The translations under genes and the position numbers were made by a program. A stretch of DNA of 64,000 bases from Apostichopus japonicus. Taxonomy: Eukaryota > Echinodermata > Holothuroidea > Aspidochirotida > Stichopodidae. The DNA is taken from the NCBI RefSeq assembly GCF_037975245.1, contig NC_092561.1:8492001-8556000 (forward strand), read 5' to 3'. Every line of letters starts with the position of its first letter. Within the stretch, counting starts at the first letter, position 1. This document shows positions 39,501 through 50,114 of this stretch, one piece after another. The notes beneath the pieces were generated by a model, which saw only the letters and a program-made list of their open reading frames with translations, was not told where the DNA came from and searched no databases.

Positions 39501-39655
39501 TTAGATCTGAGGAAGAATTGCGAGCCCTGAGCTATCAAAAGATATAAATAATAAATGTCCACTCACCAGCTGGTGTACCATCCAATGCTGAAGATGATGC
39601 TCAAACTGCAAAAGGCAATGGCCGCTAACGAGATCTTGAAAGTTTGTCGAACCAT
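24564..39655 (-). CDS. Galactose-3-O-sulfotransferase (GAL3ST family), complete, four coding exons
   Basis: Exons in transcript order: 39567-39655, 38301-38382, 34041-34512, 24564-25333; all GT-AG, phases agree, total 1413 nt or 470 residues, within the family's usual 420-490. Residues 1-7 are short and basic (MVRQTFK), followed by a single hydrophobic signal anchor (about 8-27), so a type II Golgi membrane protein. A Ser/Glu-rich stem (about 58-145) precedes the 5' PAPS-binding motif KMHKCSSST (151-159); the 3' motif RDPVDMFESTF starts at 231, formed right after the exon 3/4 junction (FNFKG/M). The C-terminal part has LVLITEYFEESLILLRDLMCW, the family signature. Members transfer sulfate from PAPS to the 3-OH of galactose on glycolipids or glycans; which acceptor is used cannot be told. 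The 8.7-kb last intron holds several repeats. Confidence 0.95.
25930..26200. repeat. Diverged TGACCTTTGACCT-containing repeat remnant
   Basis: The segment has TGACCCCTGGTGACCCCAAA, then TGACCTTTGACCTTC (a direct repeat spaced by one base) and a CCAAATATGAAATTGGTCCGA segment, a wording shared loosely with 61880-62170. Old dispersed repeat; class unknown. Confidence 0.4.
27745..27962. repeat. Minisatellite of CTGAGATATCTTGTAAATA units with higher-order duplication
   Basis: About ten units of roughly 18-24 bp; a block of about five units (including GAGACATTAAATTTATA) is duplicated with a period near 100 bp. Confidence 0.85.
28620..29130. repeat. Purine-rich repeats and a diverged tandem duplication
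   Basis: GAGGTGAAAAAG and AGAGGAAAG motifs repeat between about 28625 and 28735. The following stretch near 28757-28860 (TATTTTCACTTCAATGATACC...) recurs diverged near 28990-29070 (TATTTTACTTGAATGAAACA...), separated by another G/A-rich block. Confidence 0.5.
29515..30160. repeat. Minisatellite of ACTACTGTACTATAT-type units
   Basis: About 640 bp of degenerate 12-15 bp units with TACTGTA cores and TATGTATG interspersed. All plus frames are open and Tyr/Ile/Cys-rich because the sequence is repetitive; it lies inside an intron of the opposite-strand sulfotransferase gene and is not coding. Confidence 0.9.
32315..32530 (-). repeat. Dispersed repeat, inverted partner of 36985-37197
   Basis: On the minus strand it contains CTGAAGAAGATCC-like sequence (here TTGAAGAAGATCC), TGCTAGGATCGAAAC and CTCTAGTGGATAAGCAGTT, which recur in the same order on the plus strand at 36985-37197. 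Such a CTGANGA...GAAAC wording is known from Penelope-like elements and other retroelements; the class here is not proven. Confidence 0.7.
33504..33682 (-). mobile_element. tRNA-derived SINE with near-complete cloverleaf and (AT)n tail
   Basis: Minus strand from about 33681: GCGTCCATAGCCTAGTTGG (A box included), anticodon stem TCCGC/GCGGG around a 7-nt loop, T arm CCAGG-TTCGAAT-CCTGG (B box). The acceptor strands pair at 5 of 7 positions. It continues into a body of about 45 bases and ends in a (TA)n run of roughly 58 bases (33504-33561). The tail and absent acceptor pairing argue for a SINE and not a tRNA gene. Confidence 0.78.
34608..34750 (-). mobile_element. 5'-truncated SINE of the 4268-4548 family
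   Basis: Shares the 3' half of the SINE at 4268-4548: GAATTTGAAGACACCCGAC, GTAA-CCAT, GTGGTC-ACTTAAGCGTC and an ATT-rich tail. The tRNA-like head is missing. It sits just upstream of exon 3 of the GAL3ST gene. Confidence 0.65.
36274..36500 (-). mobile_element. SINE copy with (AACTA)n tail, head missing
   Basis: On the minus strand it matches the 3' half of 43626-44055: CTCTGAACACTT, a GGAAAG block, ATAAGCCAGTG (versus ATAAGCCGGTG), CATGGAT, GTCTC and a tail TAAACTAAACTAAACTG at 36274-36290. Confidence 0.6.
36985..37197 (+). repeat. Dispersed repeat, inverted partner of 32315-32530
   Basis: Plus-strand copy, starting near ACTAATCCCCTTACAT and running through CTCATTAACCTGTCTGTATT, CTCTGAAGAAGATCCTGC, TAGGATCGAAACGTCAGG and CTCTAGTGGATAAGCAG to CAGTTTTATT. 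The middle part can fold: GATCC and GGATC pair around a TGCTA loop. Confidence 0.72.
37480..37790 (+). mobile_element. LINE-type 3' end (L2/CR1-like)
   Basis: GTAAAGCACTTTGAGCAG and GCGCTATATAAATATTA followed by ATTATTATC at 37715-37780 are the typical 3' end of L2/CR1-clade LINEs. Upstream T-rich sequence may be the 3' UTR; the 5' limit is uncertain and no RT frame is seen. Confidence 0.55.
38042..38110. other. C-rich segment in GAL3ST intron 1-3 region
   Basis: CCCCTCCCCCCCCAGGGG-type run within otherwise AT-rich intron sequence; nothing else recognised. Confidence 0.3.
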
Positions 39656-41349
39656 TTTTCACGTCCAGTTTACGCCCATAACAGGTTTTTTGAGGTAAGC
39701 GGGGAGGGGGTGGGGTATCAGGCACCAGCGTTGTCAAAGATGGGATTAAATGGTAAGTTATGGTAACTTTGTGCTATTCATAGTGAGTGTCTCATGCTGT
39801 GTCTGACTATGAAGTGGTTGTTCTCATGATGTCATTGGTCAGGTTAGGTCACCAGCTGTGGAGTGGAGAAAAATATACAAAATTGTGCAATTAAGAGGTT
39901 GTGCTGTAAGTCCAATATGAACAACGTACATACTGTGTACAGTATCTATAGGTGCAATAGGAGCAAGATGGAGGGGGATGGGGACGTCTTGAAATAAAAA
40001 CCTGATTAGATACAAAACTAAATTAAAAAAAAACAAAGGTACTGTATGCAACGAGTGAGAATGTGCACATACTGTACATGTACATAATAATAAACAGTTC
40101 TCATATTGCGAAACTTACGATAAAGTCTCGCCGCGCTGTACAAAAGAAAGTGAAAGATATGTACATAATATACAATAAGAGTAAACATAACAATTATAAC
40201 AATGAAAACAGGTGTGTCTTCAAAACAGTTTGGAACATCTCCATAGACACAACATTCTTTATGTTGAGTGGGAGTTTATTCCAAAAGAGGGTTGAGGATA
40301 TTTTAAGTGTTAGCTTCAGAGCTGTATAGTACTGTACATACTACCAGCATTAAAAATATCTTTTTCCACTGCACTGATGCCATGATCTGACTCTACCTGT
40401 ACAAGCCACCATCAACAGTTTATCCGACCAAGTGTTATTGATTTCATAAATTTATGAGATCTGAGAGAATAAAAGCATAGATTTTGTACTGTACTATACT
40501 GTAGGTACAGTACATAGAATGGCCTTTTTTTCTTTATCAAAATGCTATGATATACTGTATACCACTCTGTATTAAGCTAGTGCTGCACGTTGTTAATACT
40601 GTAAGTCTCCAGTCAACAGGTGATGCCACAAAGATCGACCTACTGTATTGTAAAAGTGATAACCTTCAAATTTTCAAAATATTTAGATGTATCACGACAA
40701 TATTGGGTTCTGTATATAGATATGTACAGTAAATCCATCACAGTATAAAAAAACCTGATCTGTTTGGCTGGCTGGTAAAGCATGTGATGAATCCTCAAGC
40801 AAAATCAATAACGACACAGCTGTGCTAATTAAATCAATAAATTTAACTTTATGCCAATGCAAAAAAAACAGGGTGAAAATTTAACACGTCGAGAGCTGGA
40901 AGTATTTATCTGTTGATTAACTGGTCACGCTGTTTTACTCGATATACTCGCAAGCTGTAGCCCTGTCAAGATTAATGCAATTTATTAAAATGGAAAGGAA
41001 TAAAGAGGGGACTCTATGGTCAACTGATCCTACAGGTATCAAGGGTGATCACCTGAGACTTGTTACACAGGAAGGTTCCTTTTTGTTACCATGTCAACTG
41101 TTGCTATGACAACTGAGGTCGTCATCACTATAGCCTCCAATGAAGAATACTGTACATAGAAGAAATGATATAATATAACAAATCATCTTGAGTTTCTCTA
41201 TGACTGTAGTTAATTCAAAGATAATTAGTTAATTGTCTTAATTGAGTTGTTCTCATGCACTTTAATACCAGAGTTCACAGGATACGCTGGGTTTAATAGA
41301 TTTTGATCATACATAGACTTAAAGGATAGTGGTTAATATAAGGCGGTAA
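39656..41349. other. Upstream flank of the GAL3ST-type gene
   Basis: No coding region seen. The GAL3ST promoter and any non-coding 5' exon should lie here; no TATA or CCAAT box is convincing. Contains the LINE fragment below. Confidence 0.4.
40085..40345 (-). mobile_element. 5'-truncated LINE (L2/CR1 clade), end of reverse transcriptase plus 3' UTR
   Basis: Minus-strand translation just below 40345 reads LKISSTLFWNKLPLNIKN, then VVSMEMFQTVLKTHLFSLL and a stop at about 40190. The pattern W-N-x-LP-x-I...F-x2-LKTHLF is the well-known C-terminus of L2/CR1-type reverse transcriptases. A short 3' UTR with an AACTGTTTATTATTATG tail ends near 40085. The rest of the element is absent, as usual for target-primed truncated copies. 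Confidence 0.82.
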
Positions 41350-41731
41350 TTAAAGGCATTGAAGACTCGCCCCAAACCGCGTGCGGCCATCTGAAAAAGT
41401 CAACTTTCCGTTGCTGGCAAGTGACGTTTGTTCGTGTCGCTACAAAATGCAGACAGTACAGTAATGAAACGTGATACCTTGTTATCTTTAGCTGGACCTG
41501 AGATGTCCATCGCTGTATTGTTTGTACACTGTGATGTGGGTATTGCAGCTGTATGCAGCTGTATGTACTGACTATACACTAGTGTCTAATTACCGATGGT
41601 AGCAATCTGTGGGTGTGTGTATTTTCTGCGATCGATGGTGGTGTCTAACACTTCTGTTACACCTCATTCGAAACTAGGTCAGATTACCGGCATTAGACGT
41701 TTCTTTTTGCGTGAGTCTTCACACCCTTTAA
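41350..41731 (+). mobile_element. TTAA-bounded MITE, copy 3
   Basis: TTAA at 41350-41353 and 41728-41731; ends AAGGCATTGAAGACTCGC and GCGTGAGTCTTCACACCC. Longest of the five copies at 382 bp. Confidence 0.88.
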
Positions 41732-43625
41732 GTTGAAGACCCCGCCCTGCACTGAAGGAAGTGGATCTTACTGTACAGGTCACACCCTGCACCTTAAAAG
41801 AAATTATTTCACCTTGTAACCATGGAAACTTGTATGCATTGCCAGCTTGACAAAAGGACTTATAAATGATGCCACCTCCTGGGGTGATTCTTACATGGCA
41901 ATGGTCATATCTCTGGATAAACCTTGCAGTTCATTTCTTATAATCGACAAGAGAAAAAAAGAACACATATTAAACACTGTACTAAGAACAGCCCTCAAGA
42001 AGTCAACATGATTGAATTAACTCTAATTCTTTTGCAATATTCTGTACATGTCCCAGCAAACCAGCATTATTTATTAATATTTTGTTTAATATGTATGATT
42101 ATGGTTAAAAAACATTGTGACTGATATGACACTTGCCCACTCGGTCTACACACAGCTGTGTATAATCACTTTCATTTTGATTTGCTATATTAGTAAATGT
42201 TGCCAGGTGGTTGACAAACTCTCTTTTAGGGTCAGTTGAAATCTCTAAAATGACATGAAAACTGCAATTGTATTTCTTTCTCAAAATTTCACAAACAATA
42301 GAGAACTTTTCTAAACAACTATGTAGACTTTCCTAGAATTCCACAACAACAGTTTGAAAGGAATTTTCCTGTAATTTTAACTAAATACTACTTACTAATT
42401 ATATATTGGTTCTGAGAGACTGCTGGCGGGAAAATTATGAATATCCACAAAATGAGAGCCGAAAAACAAAAGGCCAAAACTCACTGCCAGAGTTTCTTGT
42501 AAGTATTCACCTTCGGTAACTTAGTAATGTAAACCCCTCCTTGTTTAAGAAATCTCAATCAAGAAACAGTCAACACTACTGTACTGTAGGCCTATACAGT
42601 AGTATTTTACACTATCAGTTATATCTTCAATGGCAAAACCCGACTACCCAGATAAAAAAAGTAGTCAACGACTGTGCGACATAAAGAAGACGAAATATTC
42701 TGCATTAATTATACCTATTTCTAAGACAACCCTTCAGTCTTAGACTGTCTGTCAGGCTTTTAAACAGATGTGTGCTTGTACAAGACTCATTTGCATATTT
42801 CTCAAAAAAAACGGGAAAAAAAAACACCACCTTTTCAGCTCCTTATCCGACCCTTCAAGCCCAACTTTTTGGCTCCCCAAGCAAAAGGAAACAGTAACCA
42901 TTTGTAATACAGACTATTATGCAACAAAGCCTTTGTGAAAAGTGAAAGAGATATAAAGAGAAGAGAAGAAGGATGAAAACCTCTCAGGTGGCCCTACAGA
43001 TACAGTGCACCCTGGTCCTGCACTCCACCATTGTATTGTTCACAGAATATGTTAACAAGACAACTCAAATCCTAGAAATAAACATGAGCTCAACATCTTG
43101 AAAGCGTCAACCTCTACACTAACATAGACCTGTAAGTATCCTTTAGAATATTACTTCTGTTGTCAATTATTTACTTGAGATGTGCTAAGACTCTGCCAAA
43201 CTCATTCTTTCCCTGGTGTGTCATTTGATTTCGGTACGCTAGCCATGATGAGCCGTTAAATTATTCAGTACCAAAATCACTCAAAAGAAAGAAAAAAACT
43301 CCCTCCATTGATTGATGATGACACAGCACTTTCATTGATTCCATTTGCAGTTGACTGCATATATTTGACTACAGTTGACTAGATTATATATAACAACTGC
43401 ATGCATACACATGACACACTGATAAACAGTACTATACTGATGTACTGTACCTACAATATAGTAAGTATCAAAACTTAGAACACAAATCACTGTCTTACTG
43501 TACAGGAGGGGAATTTAAAGTCAGATTCCATCAGAAACATTGTCACCCCAAAAAATATGTCTTTTGTAAATGCTAACTGACTCGGGACACCCCCCACCCC
43601 CTCCCACACCCTACCCCTTTAGGTG
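41732..43625. other. Intergenic, no gene seen
   Basis: AT-rich sequence without a supported gene; many TACTGTA/ACTGTAC words. Confidence 0.4.
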
Positions 43626-44055
43626 AGTGCGTGGTGTAGCGAGCGGACAGAGTGTCCGACCCCACAATGAGGTTCAAATCTTCACAAGGAACCATGGCCT
43701 AATAATAAAAATAATGCGAAATGGGGGTTGGTTCTGTTCTTTCAATGGTTTGAAATTAGACCAAGCAGTAGTTGCACTGCAGTGATGACAAAATTGAGGT
43801 GCCTTCACCTTCCTCAATATTTGAGAAAAATGGTCAGACGTTGAGGTACCCTCTCAAATGAAGACGTTGATATGGCAGTTCTGAGAGCTGGAACAATTTA
43901 CACGCCTCCCTCGTAGCTCTCTGAACACTTGTAGCAAAAGGGAAGGCTTGGTATAAGCCGGTGTTCAACCAGGATCATCCCATGGATTGGGATTCAATTG
44001 AGCTTCTGTTGTCTTCCTTACCCTCGGGATTTAACTAAACTAAAGCTTGACGACC
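43626..44055 (+). mobile_element. Diverged tRNA-derived SINE with AACTA tail
   Basis: A-box-like TGGTGTAGCGAGCGG at 43632-43646 and B-box-like GGTTCAAATC at 43671-43680 open the element; the body shares blocks with 36274-36500 and it ends TTTAACTAAACTAAA near 44045. Long and diverged; an intermediate insertion is possible. Confidence 0.6.
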
Positions 44056-46991
44056 CATCACCCACTATTTTAGATCACGATTCCGATAGTCTGGGAAGAA
44101 AGACTCTCCCCGGTACGGCGATACGAGGCTGACGTGGGGCGTGAGTTCGCGACGACATCGAGGCCGACACTGAATCTAACCCCCTGAGATTTGAAAATCT
44201 GAAACTGACATTGATTTATAAATGTTAGGCATTAACAAACAATGTCAGACCAGACACTGAAAGAGTAATTATGGAAATGACAACTGCTAAGGCTAACACT
44301 AGACTTGACAACAATGTTGGGGCTGGCAGTTGCTCTCTACCTACTGTAGTACAAAGACTGAATTATGAGCTTTCAAAGTTGAATACAGTACAAAAGCAAC
44401 TTTAATCGTTAACGGGGAGTTTGGCTCCGCCACTGTAACATAAAGAAGAAAAGAAAAGAAGTTGTTGAGTGTACGTTGCATGTTTGCACTCCAAGAGATG
44501 CAAATATTGATAGTACTGAAGTGATTGTAACCCCGGTGCACACGTTAATTGCAATTAAGCTGCCCTGCTACGGACTACGACTAAAATCTGTGAACATAGT
44601 CAAAAGGTTAAAACCAAGTGCCTGAATACACCTCAATGGGATTATACTTAACTACAGCAACTTATTCTCCTCTGTTTCTTCTTTATTGAGGGGGGGGTGT
44701 GAGGAAGGAGAGCACTGGGATAAGTTATCAAAGATCACTTTTTTTCTTAAGGGGGGGGGGCTTTGCTGTTGAAGACTTGGGAGTACTTCATGATGTTAAA
44801 CTTGCTGGAATTCAGGGATTTAAACCATAAATCTGTCGGTGTAATAGGGGAGATCCCGCCACAAGAGCAGACACAATAACACTCTCCTCTTCTATAGTAC
44901 AGTCCTTACAGTACAGTAGTTTAACAAAATGTTTTTATTTTATGGGTCATGGTATGGAAATTTGCAAATCTCTATAATACTTTTTTTTTAAAGAAAAGTC
45001 ACCCAAGATACTGTACATCCTGGACACAAAAACCAAACAACCTGATCCCCTCACAATCGCAGTCCTTTTCACATCGAGACTGTAACCACATTTAATGGTA
45101 CTCCGGTCATCCGAAATGACCAAGTTTCTGTTCAGACAACCAACATCAAGCTGTGGAGGTTGTCCAGTGGATAACTACAGATAGTTGTTTAAATGAGATT
45201 GTCTTGTAACTAAGTACTTGCAGATAGTTTTAAAATGATAAATTGGTATCACACCCTTTTAAAAGCTGGTCTTTAATATATACCACCCTACAGTACACAT
45301 TTCTCCTATGTATAGTGCACATATATTGTTTTGTTTTATTGGCTACTTATTTTCAAAGTGACAAGGAAAGCCTTGTTGTTCCAAGGGAAAACCCCCCAAA
45401 AAATCCTTAAGAATTTCCCTAAGTGTGTAAAATCCACTCTTTCATGTGTGACAATGGTCCTGTTTTTATCCAATTTGTACTGGAATAAAGGAAATGACAC
45501 TGAATTGAAATTGATTATTACCAACGTCTTAGAAAGCTTACATTCTGGTGACCTTAGAAGATGATGGATTTTTTCTGAAAGTCCAAGAAGCTTAAACAAA
45601 TAACTGCAGTGCACTGGTGTGTAACCTACAGTAGCCCATCTACAGCCAATATACACAGCATATAAAATCCACATGTAACATTACCCAAGAATGCAGACAA
45701 TCTTGTGATATTTACTGTATTGGAAGGTAAAAAAATAAGCAGCTCGGCAAAGGGCCAAATGACCCACATAATTTGGCAAAACAGCCTCTTAGACCCCTGC
45801 CAAAATATACGATACAATTTACTATACAACACTTTGTACAGTACAGTAGTTCCCCACCATTTGTGGACACACTCTCAGATTTTTTTGTTCTTCTTTCGAA
45901 GCAAAAGGCAACGGGAGACCTTATTCAATACTGTAACCTTGTTGGCTACATTCTTGTTGGGGTACAGCAAAAGAAGTAAAATGATGTGATTAGAAACTGC
46001 CAAGTGGTCACAACTTCCACAGTAATGATACTAGAGAAAAAGAAGTTTGCGCCCCAGGGGCGTAAGTCCCCAAAAAAGCTTGTGTCCCGATCGAACACAT
46101 TATTGCGTTTATTGTATGACCCACTCGACTAGTTGTTGTAAAGATGCGATCGTATCACTGCCTGTACTGTGTGAATGTTCTACACTATATGCATGGCAGA
46201 TGTCCCAGTGCCCTAGCTTCGCCCGCCCTGCCCCTCTTTTCGCCTGTCCTGTCCTTACAACACATTTTCACCGCCCAGCCCCTATTTCATCCGCCCTATT
46301 ACTTCCCTACTCGCCAAATCCGTAGTAATTCCACTTTGACTTTGCAGCGATTCCAACTCTTCACAAATCCTCATACCTACAGAGTGCATATATCTCTCAC
46401 TAAATTCCACACAATTCACTAATTTCACTAGTGCAAATCCCATGTACATAGGCCTGTTCAACTTTGGAGTTTCAACTACACATGCGCTAATCCTCAAAAC
46501 CTGACCCACCTTTTATTCTCTGGACTTCTGGAGGCACTTTGCAGTATTTGCAAACAACCAGCTCCAAGAAAATCACAGTAGGCCTATGTGAATAACATTT
46601 TACACATTGTCGATTGAAAGAATCAAACTTTAACAGCTACTTTTGACCATGCACGAAGTACAGTAGTTTACACACGAATATTGCACCAAATAAAAATTGA
46701 CTGAAGTCCGTGGTCAAAGGGAACGCAAAAAGGTTGCAAGAGAGATACTAAGTCTGTGAGATGAAAAATCCTTTTTCGGTATCTGGCATGTTAGCTTCCC
46801 ACAAAATTCATAGCTTGTTTCAACTCATAACACTTTCTGATCAAAACAATGATTCGTGATTACGTGATAGTCTCAGAAACAATTCAAGTGCATCTTCGTA
46901 CCATGAATGCTTGTTGTCGAAACGTACTTACTGTATGTGACAACAAGGCGTAACTTATATATTTGAGTGCACACATATGATAGCCTATACC
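44056..46991. other. Intergenic, no gene seen
   Basis: No supported gene; contains the repeat at 44985-45145. Poly-G runs near 44690 and 44752. Confidence 0.4.
44985..45145 (-). repeat. Dispersed repeat, second copy of the family at 51040-51216
   Basis: On the minus strand: ACAGTCTCGATG, GGACTGCGATTGTGAG, TTGTTTGGTTTTTGTG and TTGGGTGACTTTTCTT followed by A-rich AAAAAGTAT. The same blocks in the same order occur at 51040-51165. The U2-like head of the other copy is not present here. Confidence 0.65.
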
Positions 46992-47591
46992 TGTCACAAC
47001 CCGTTCGGGGATAACCCCCTCAAGTATTTTATTGATTACTTTACGTGTTTAGTTAATTGGATGCTAATTATTTAGCCATGGTTTTGTGCATCCTTAAGCA
47101 TTACGTAATCATTTCTTTGCTAACGAGTATCGGAATTCCGTCGGCATCGGGTATAAATAGAACAGTAAAGCCACGTGCTCTCTCTCTTTTCAATCTCGGT
47201 CTTGAACCGAAAGCAAAACCATGGCAAAAGAGGCAGGGAAGAAACTAAATTAAAGCTTGAACGAGGAAAGAAAGAGAACGTGAAACTACGAAAAGGAAAA
47301 GGCCGACGCTCGTATATAGAAAGAAAGAACATTCATTTGTGTAGTAACAATAAACGTTGACAGAACCCTCAACGAACAAAACTAGGACCATAAGAAAGAA
47401 AGCCATATGAAGTATAGAAGTGGAAGTTTAAAAGGATATATATAGAAAAATGATGATTTATTTTGTTCTATGTAACCAATATTAATTTTATTATTGTTGT
47501 TAACAATTATATTGAACTTGTGAAACTCATATACTCTCTCTGTCCGTCTTTACACTGTTGTCGACTGCTCTCTTGAAAAGAATCTGTGACA
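46992..47591 (+). mobile_element. Solo LTR, probably Ty3/Gypsy-type, with perfect 5-bp target duplication
   Basis: A 600-bp block starting TGTCACA and ending TGTGACA, flanked by ATACC on both sides (46987-46991 and 47592-47596). A TATA box (TATAAATA, 47153-47160) and an AATAAA (47349-47354) lie in the order expected of U3-R-U5, giving plus orientation. No internal retroelement sequence is next to it, so it is a fossil left by recombination between two LTRs. The exact target duplication suggests a fairly recent insertion. A 5-bp duplication is typical of Gypsy and retrovirus-like elements; the family assignment is inferred. Confidence 0.88.
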
Positions 47592-47860
47592 ATACCACAA
47601 AACTTAGATTTTCATTCAACAATTTCTTTTATGTTTTGCATAGGCCTAGTTGTGAGTGTGTACTTGAGGTTTGTTTTACTCTGAAGTCTCTTATACAAAG
47701 GTTGCGACCGCCAGGTGCAAGCAATTTGAATACTTTGCATCCGTGGCTTAAACATTATGTCAGGGACACAGAATCCTGCGTTTGTAACAATGCTGCTTTC
47801 ACCAAAATAACTTTGAACTACGTATGGCCTATATTACAAATTTATACTGTACATATATAT

Positions 47861-48011
47861 TACATACATATCAAAAATAATCAAATCATTTTGTGGTACT
47901 ATCTTAATTTACATATAATACATACATATCAAAAATAATCAAATCATTTGCGGTACTATCTTAATTTACATGTTAAATAATCAAATCATATTGCGGTACT
48001 ATCTTAATTTA
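47861..48011. repeat. Short tandem repeat of about 58 bp (three units)
   Basis: AATAATCAAATCAT-TG-GGTACTATCTTAATTTA recurs three times; the first two units also share CATACATATCAAAA, the third is shorter. Confidence 0.8.
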
Positions 48012-48316
48012 TTAATATATATATCAGCTTTATAAGGTACTTTTCAGCATGGCTTCCTATCCCTTGGACTCGACAGAGTTTTTCATATTTACTGTACAGT
48101 AATAAAAATTACCACATCAGGCACAGCTTGGTTGTCAATTAGTTATTTGTCCCAAATAGATTACATCATCATTTCTGACCACTGTTTTTCCTTCAAATAC
48201 AAAATACAGTATATGCATCATAGAATTAGACATGAATGTTAAAAACATCCGCTCGAAATTCATAGCGAAATATATTTTATTCATCAAAATTTTGTATGAT
48301 GACGTTGTATATGTAT

Positions 48317-48537
48317 AGATCCTCCTGCAAGCAGGAACTCGCGAAGAAGCCTAATTGGCTTATCAAAGCCGCAAGCTGACCGAAGTCAGTCTCTCATATT
48401 CATATTTAACGTCCATGATTATGAATTGTTAATTGTCAACAACTCTGTAACTGGACGAAATACATTAATCTGAGAGTGAATCGAACCGGAGACCTTATAA
48501 TTGAAAGGCACCGGTGTTAACCACTGAGCTAACACTT
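48317..48537 (-). mobile_element. tRNA-derived SINE, copy A of an inverted pair
   Basis: Minus strand from about 48537: A box TAGCTCAGTGG, then B box GGTTCGATTCAC (about 48475-48487), then a body that matches 49958-50114 (GTCCAGTTACAGAG, GACTGACTTCGGTCAGC, GCGGCTTTGATAAGCC) and ends near GGAGGATC. Head joins body directly in this copy. Confidence 0.8.
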
Positions 48538-49730
48538 CACGTTGTGCATTGGAAGCCCTGCTTACTGTACAGCCAGCCACCAGTGTGCTACATATATCTT
48601 ATTTCTTTCGTATCATCGATTGCTTCCCTTTTGAAAAGATCCAAGTACTGTACTGTAGATAGGTTTGTTTTGTTTTTTCTTTTGCTTTGTAATTTATACT
48701 AACATGTGTCAGTAATGTACATACGTAAGTACTGATACTGATTAAATCAAAATCATTTTTCACTGTTTCTAACTTTGGATCCCGCCAACTGAAGCTGCTT
48801 TAAGAGTCAATCGAAACCTTAATGAATTTACTTGCTCACCACCACATCCCAGGGAATAATTGATCTAGTATATACTATGCCTATCCTATGCAAAATGGTC
48901 AAATTCTTATACAAACTGTTCTAAAGCTTTTTGTTTTTTTAAAGACACATGTATACCAAAGTACAGTATTTTGAAAAGGAAAAAATTACGGCCTTAAAAC
49001 TGCTAGTCTTGAACACTAAATTAATTTGGGTTGCATCATCATTGCATTTTGTCAGATGAAGATATGAAATTTTTCAAGTCCGGTGGTATGTGTTTAATAT
49101 ATCCATATCTTTCCATCTATGAAATAAGTTTGTCTACCCTTAGTCTTAAGCCCTTCAGCAGATTTACTTTATAACGAAATCTGAAATTACACTAAGCTAA
49201 GGCAAGGGTCAAATTCTTAACAAATAGATAGGCCTAACTCCCTGAAAGAGACTAAAAAGAACATGAGACACAATATATAATCCAAACCTCTCTGGCCCAC
49301 ATTGGAAGAGGCAAATTTTAAATTCAATTGTTTTCAAAATATCAACTGTAAACTTGTGTTAGCCAAGGAATTGCAAACATGGTGACTCAACATTTTCCTT
49401 GTGACATGGCAAACAAAGGCTTTCTGATGTAAAACAAATGTTTAATTTATAAAGATCGATTATAGAATCTGGTATTTACGTCATGAACGATGCGCACCAT
49501 CATGTCTTACAAGAAAAAAACGTTTGAACAGTTAGAGTAGACTTAGGCCTAGCTGGGCTGTTTACTAGTGAATTTGTTTGCTTTCAATGTCTCGCTATGT
49601 TTCTGGGCAACTGATAATGTAAAATATCTATACAAAAATATTGGTAAAAGTACTCTCACTAGGCCTAACTTTAGAAATTTCGTTTTTTAACATTGAAGAC
49701 AAATTTGTGTATTGGTCTGTTACACTAGGA
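48538..49730. other. Spacer between the inverted SINE copies, no gene seen
   Basis: AT-rich sequence with nothing recognised. Confidence 0.4.
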
Positions 49731-50114
49731 GTGCTAGCTCAGTGCTAAACGCCGGTGCCTTTCAATCATAAGGTCCCGAGTTCGAGTCACTCCAACATCG
49801 GTTGACTGTTTTAAGCGTCTCTTAAAAACACATTTATTCCAAAATTTACAGTGATTTTTCTTGCATATTTGTGTACAGTTTGTTTTAAGCGCTTTGAGGC
49901 CTTTGCATAAAGCGCTCTATAAATTTTTGCTTATTAAAAAATTATTATTATTATTAATGTATGTCGTCCAGTTACAGAGTTGTTGGCAATTGACAATTCA
50001 TAATCATGTACGTTAAATATGAATCTAAGAGACTGACTTCGGTCAGCTAGCGGCTTTGATAAGCCAATGAGTCTTCTTCGAGAGTTTCTGCTTGCACAAG
50101 TTGCAGGAGGATCT
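49731..50114 (+). mobile_element. tRNA-derived SINE, copy B of an inverted pair, with LINE 3' segment
   Basis: Head with A-box-like TAGCTCAGTGC and B-box-like GAGTTCGAGTCAC at 49735-49790; then a LINE 3' segment (next entry) ending in (ATT)n, then the same body as copy A up to GCAGGAGGATC near 50112. It either gained the LINE segment or copy A lost it. Confidence 0.78.
49785..49958 (+). mobile_element. LINE (L2/CR1-clade) 3' end within SINE copy B
   Basis: Translates as TSVDCFKRLLKTHLFQNLQ followed by a stop: the C-terminus of L2/CR1-type reverse transcriptase. Then AAGCGCTTTGAGGCC, AAGCGCTCTATAAAT and an ATT-repeat tail. Confidence 0.78.
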
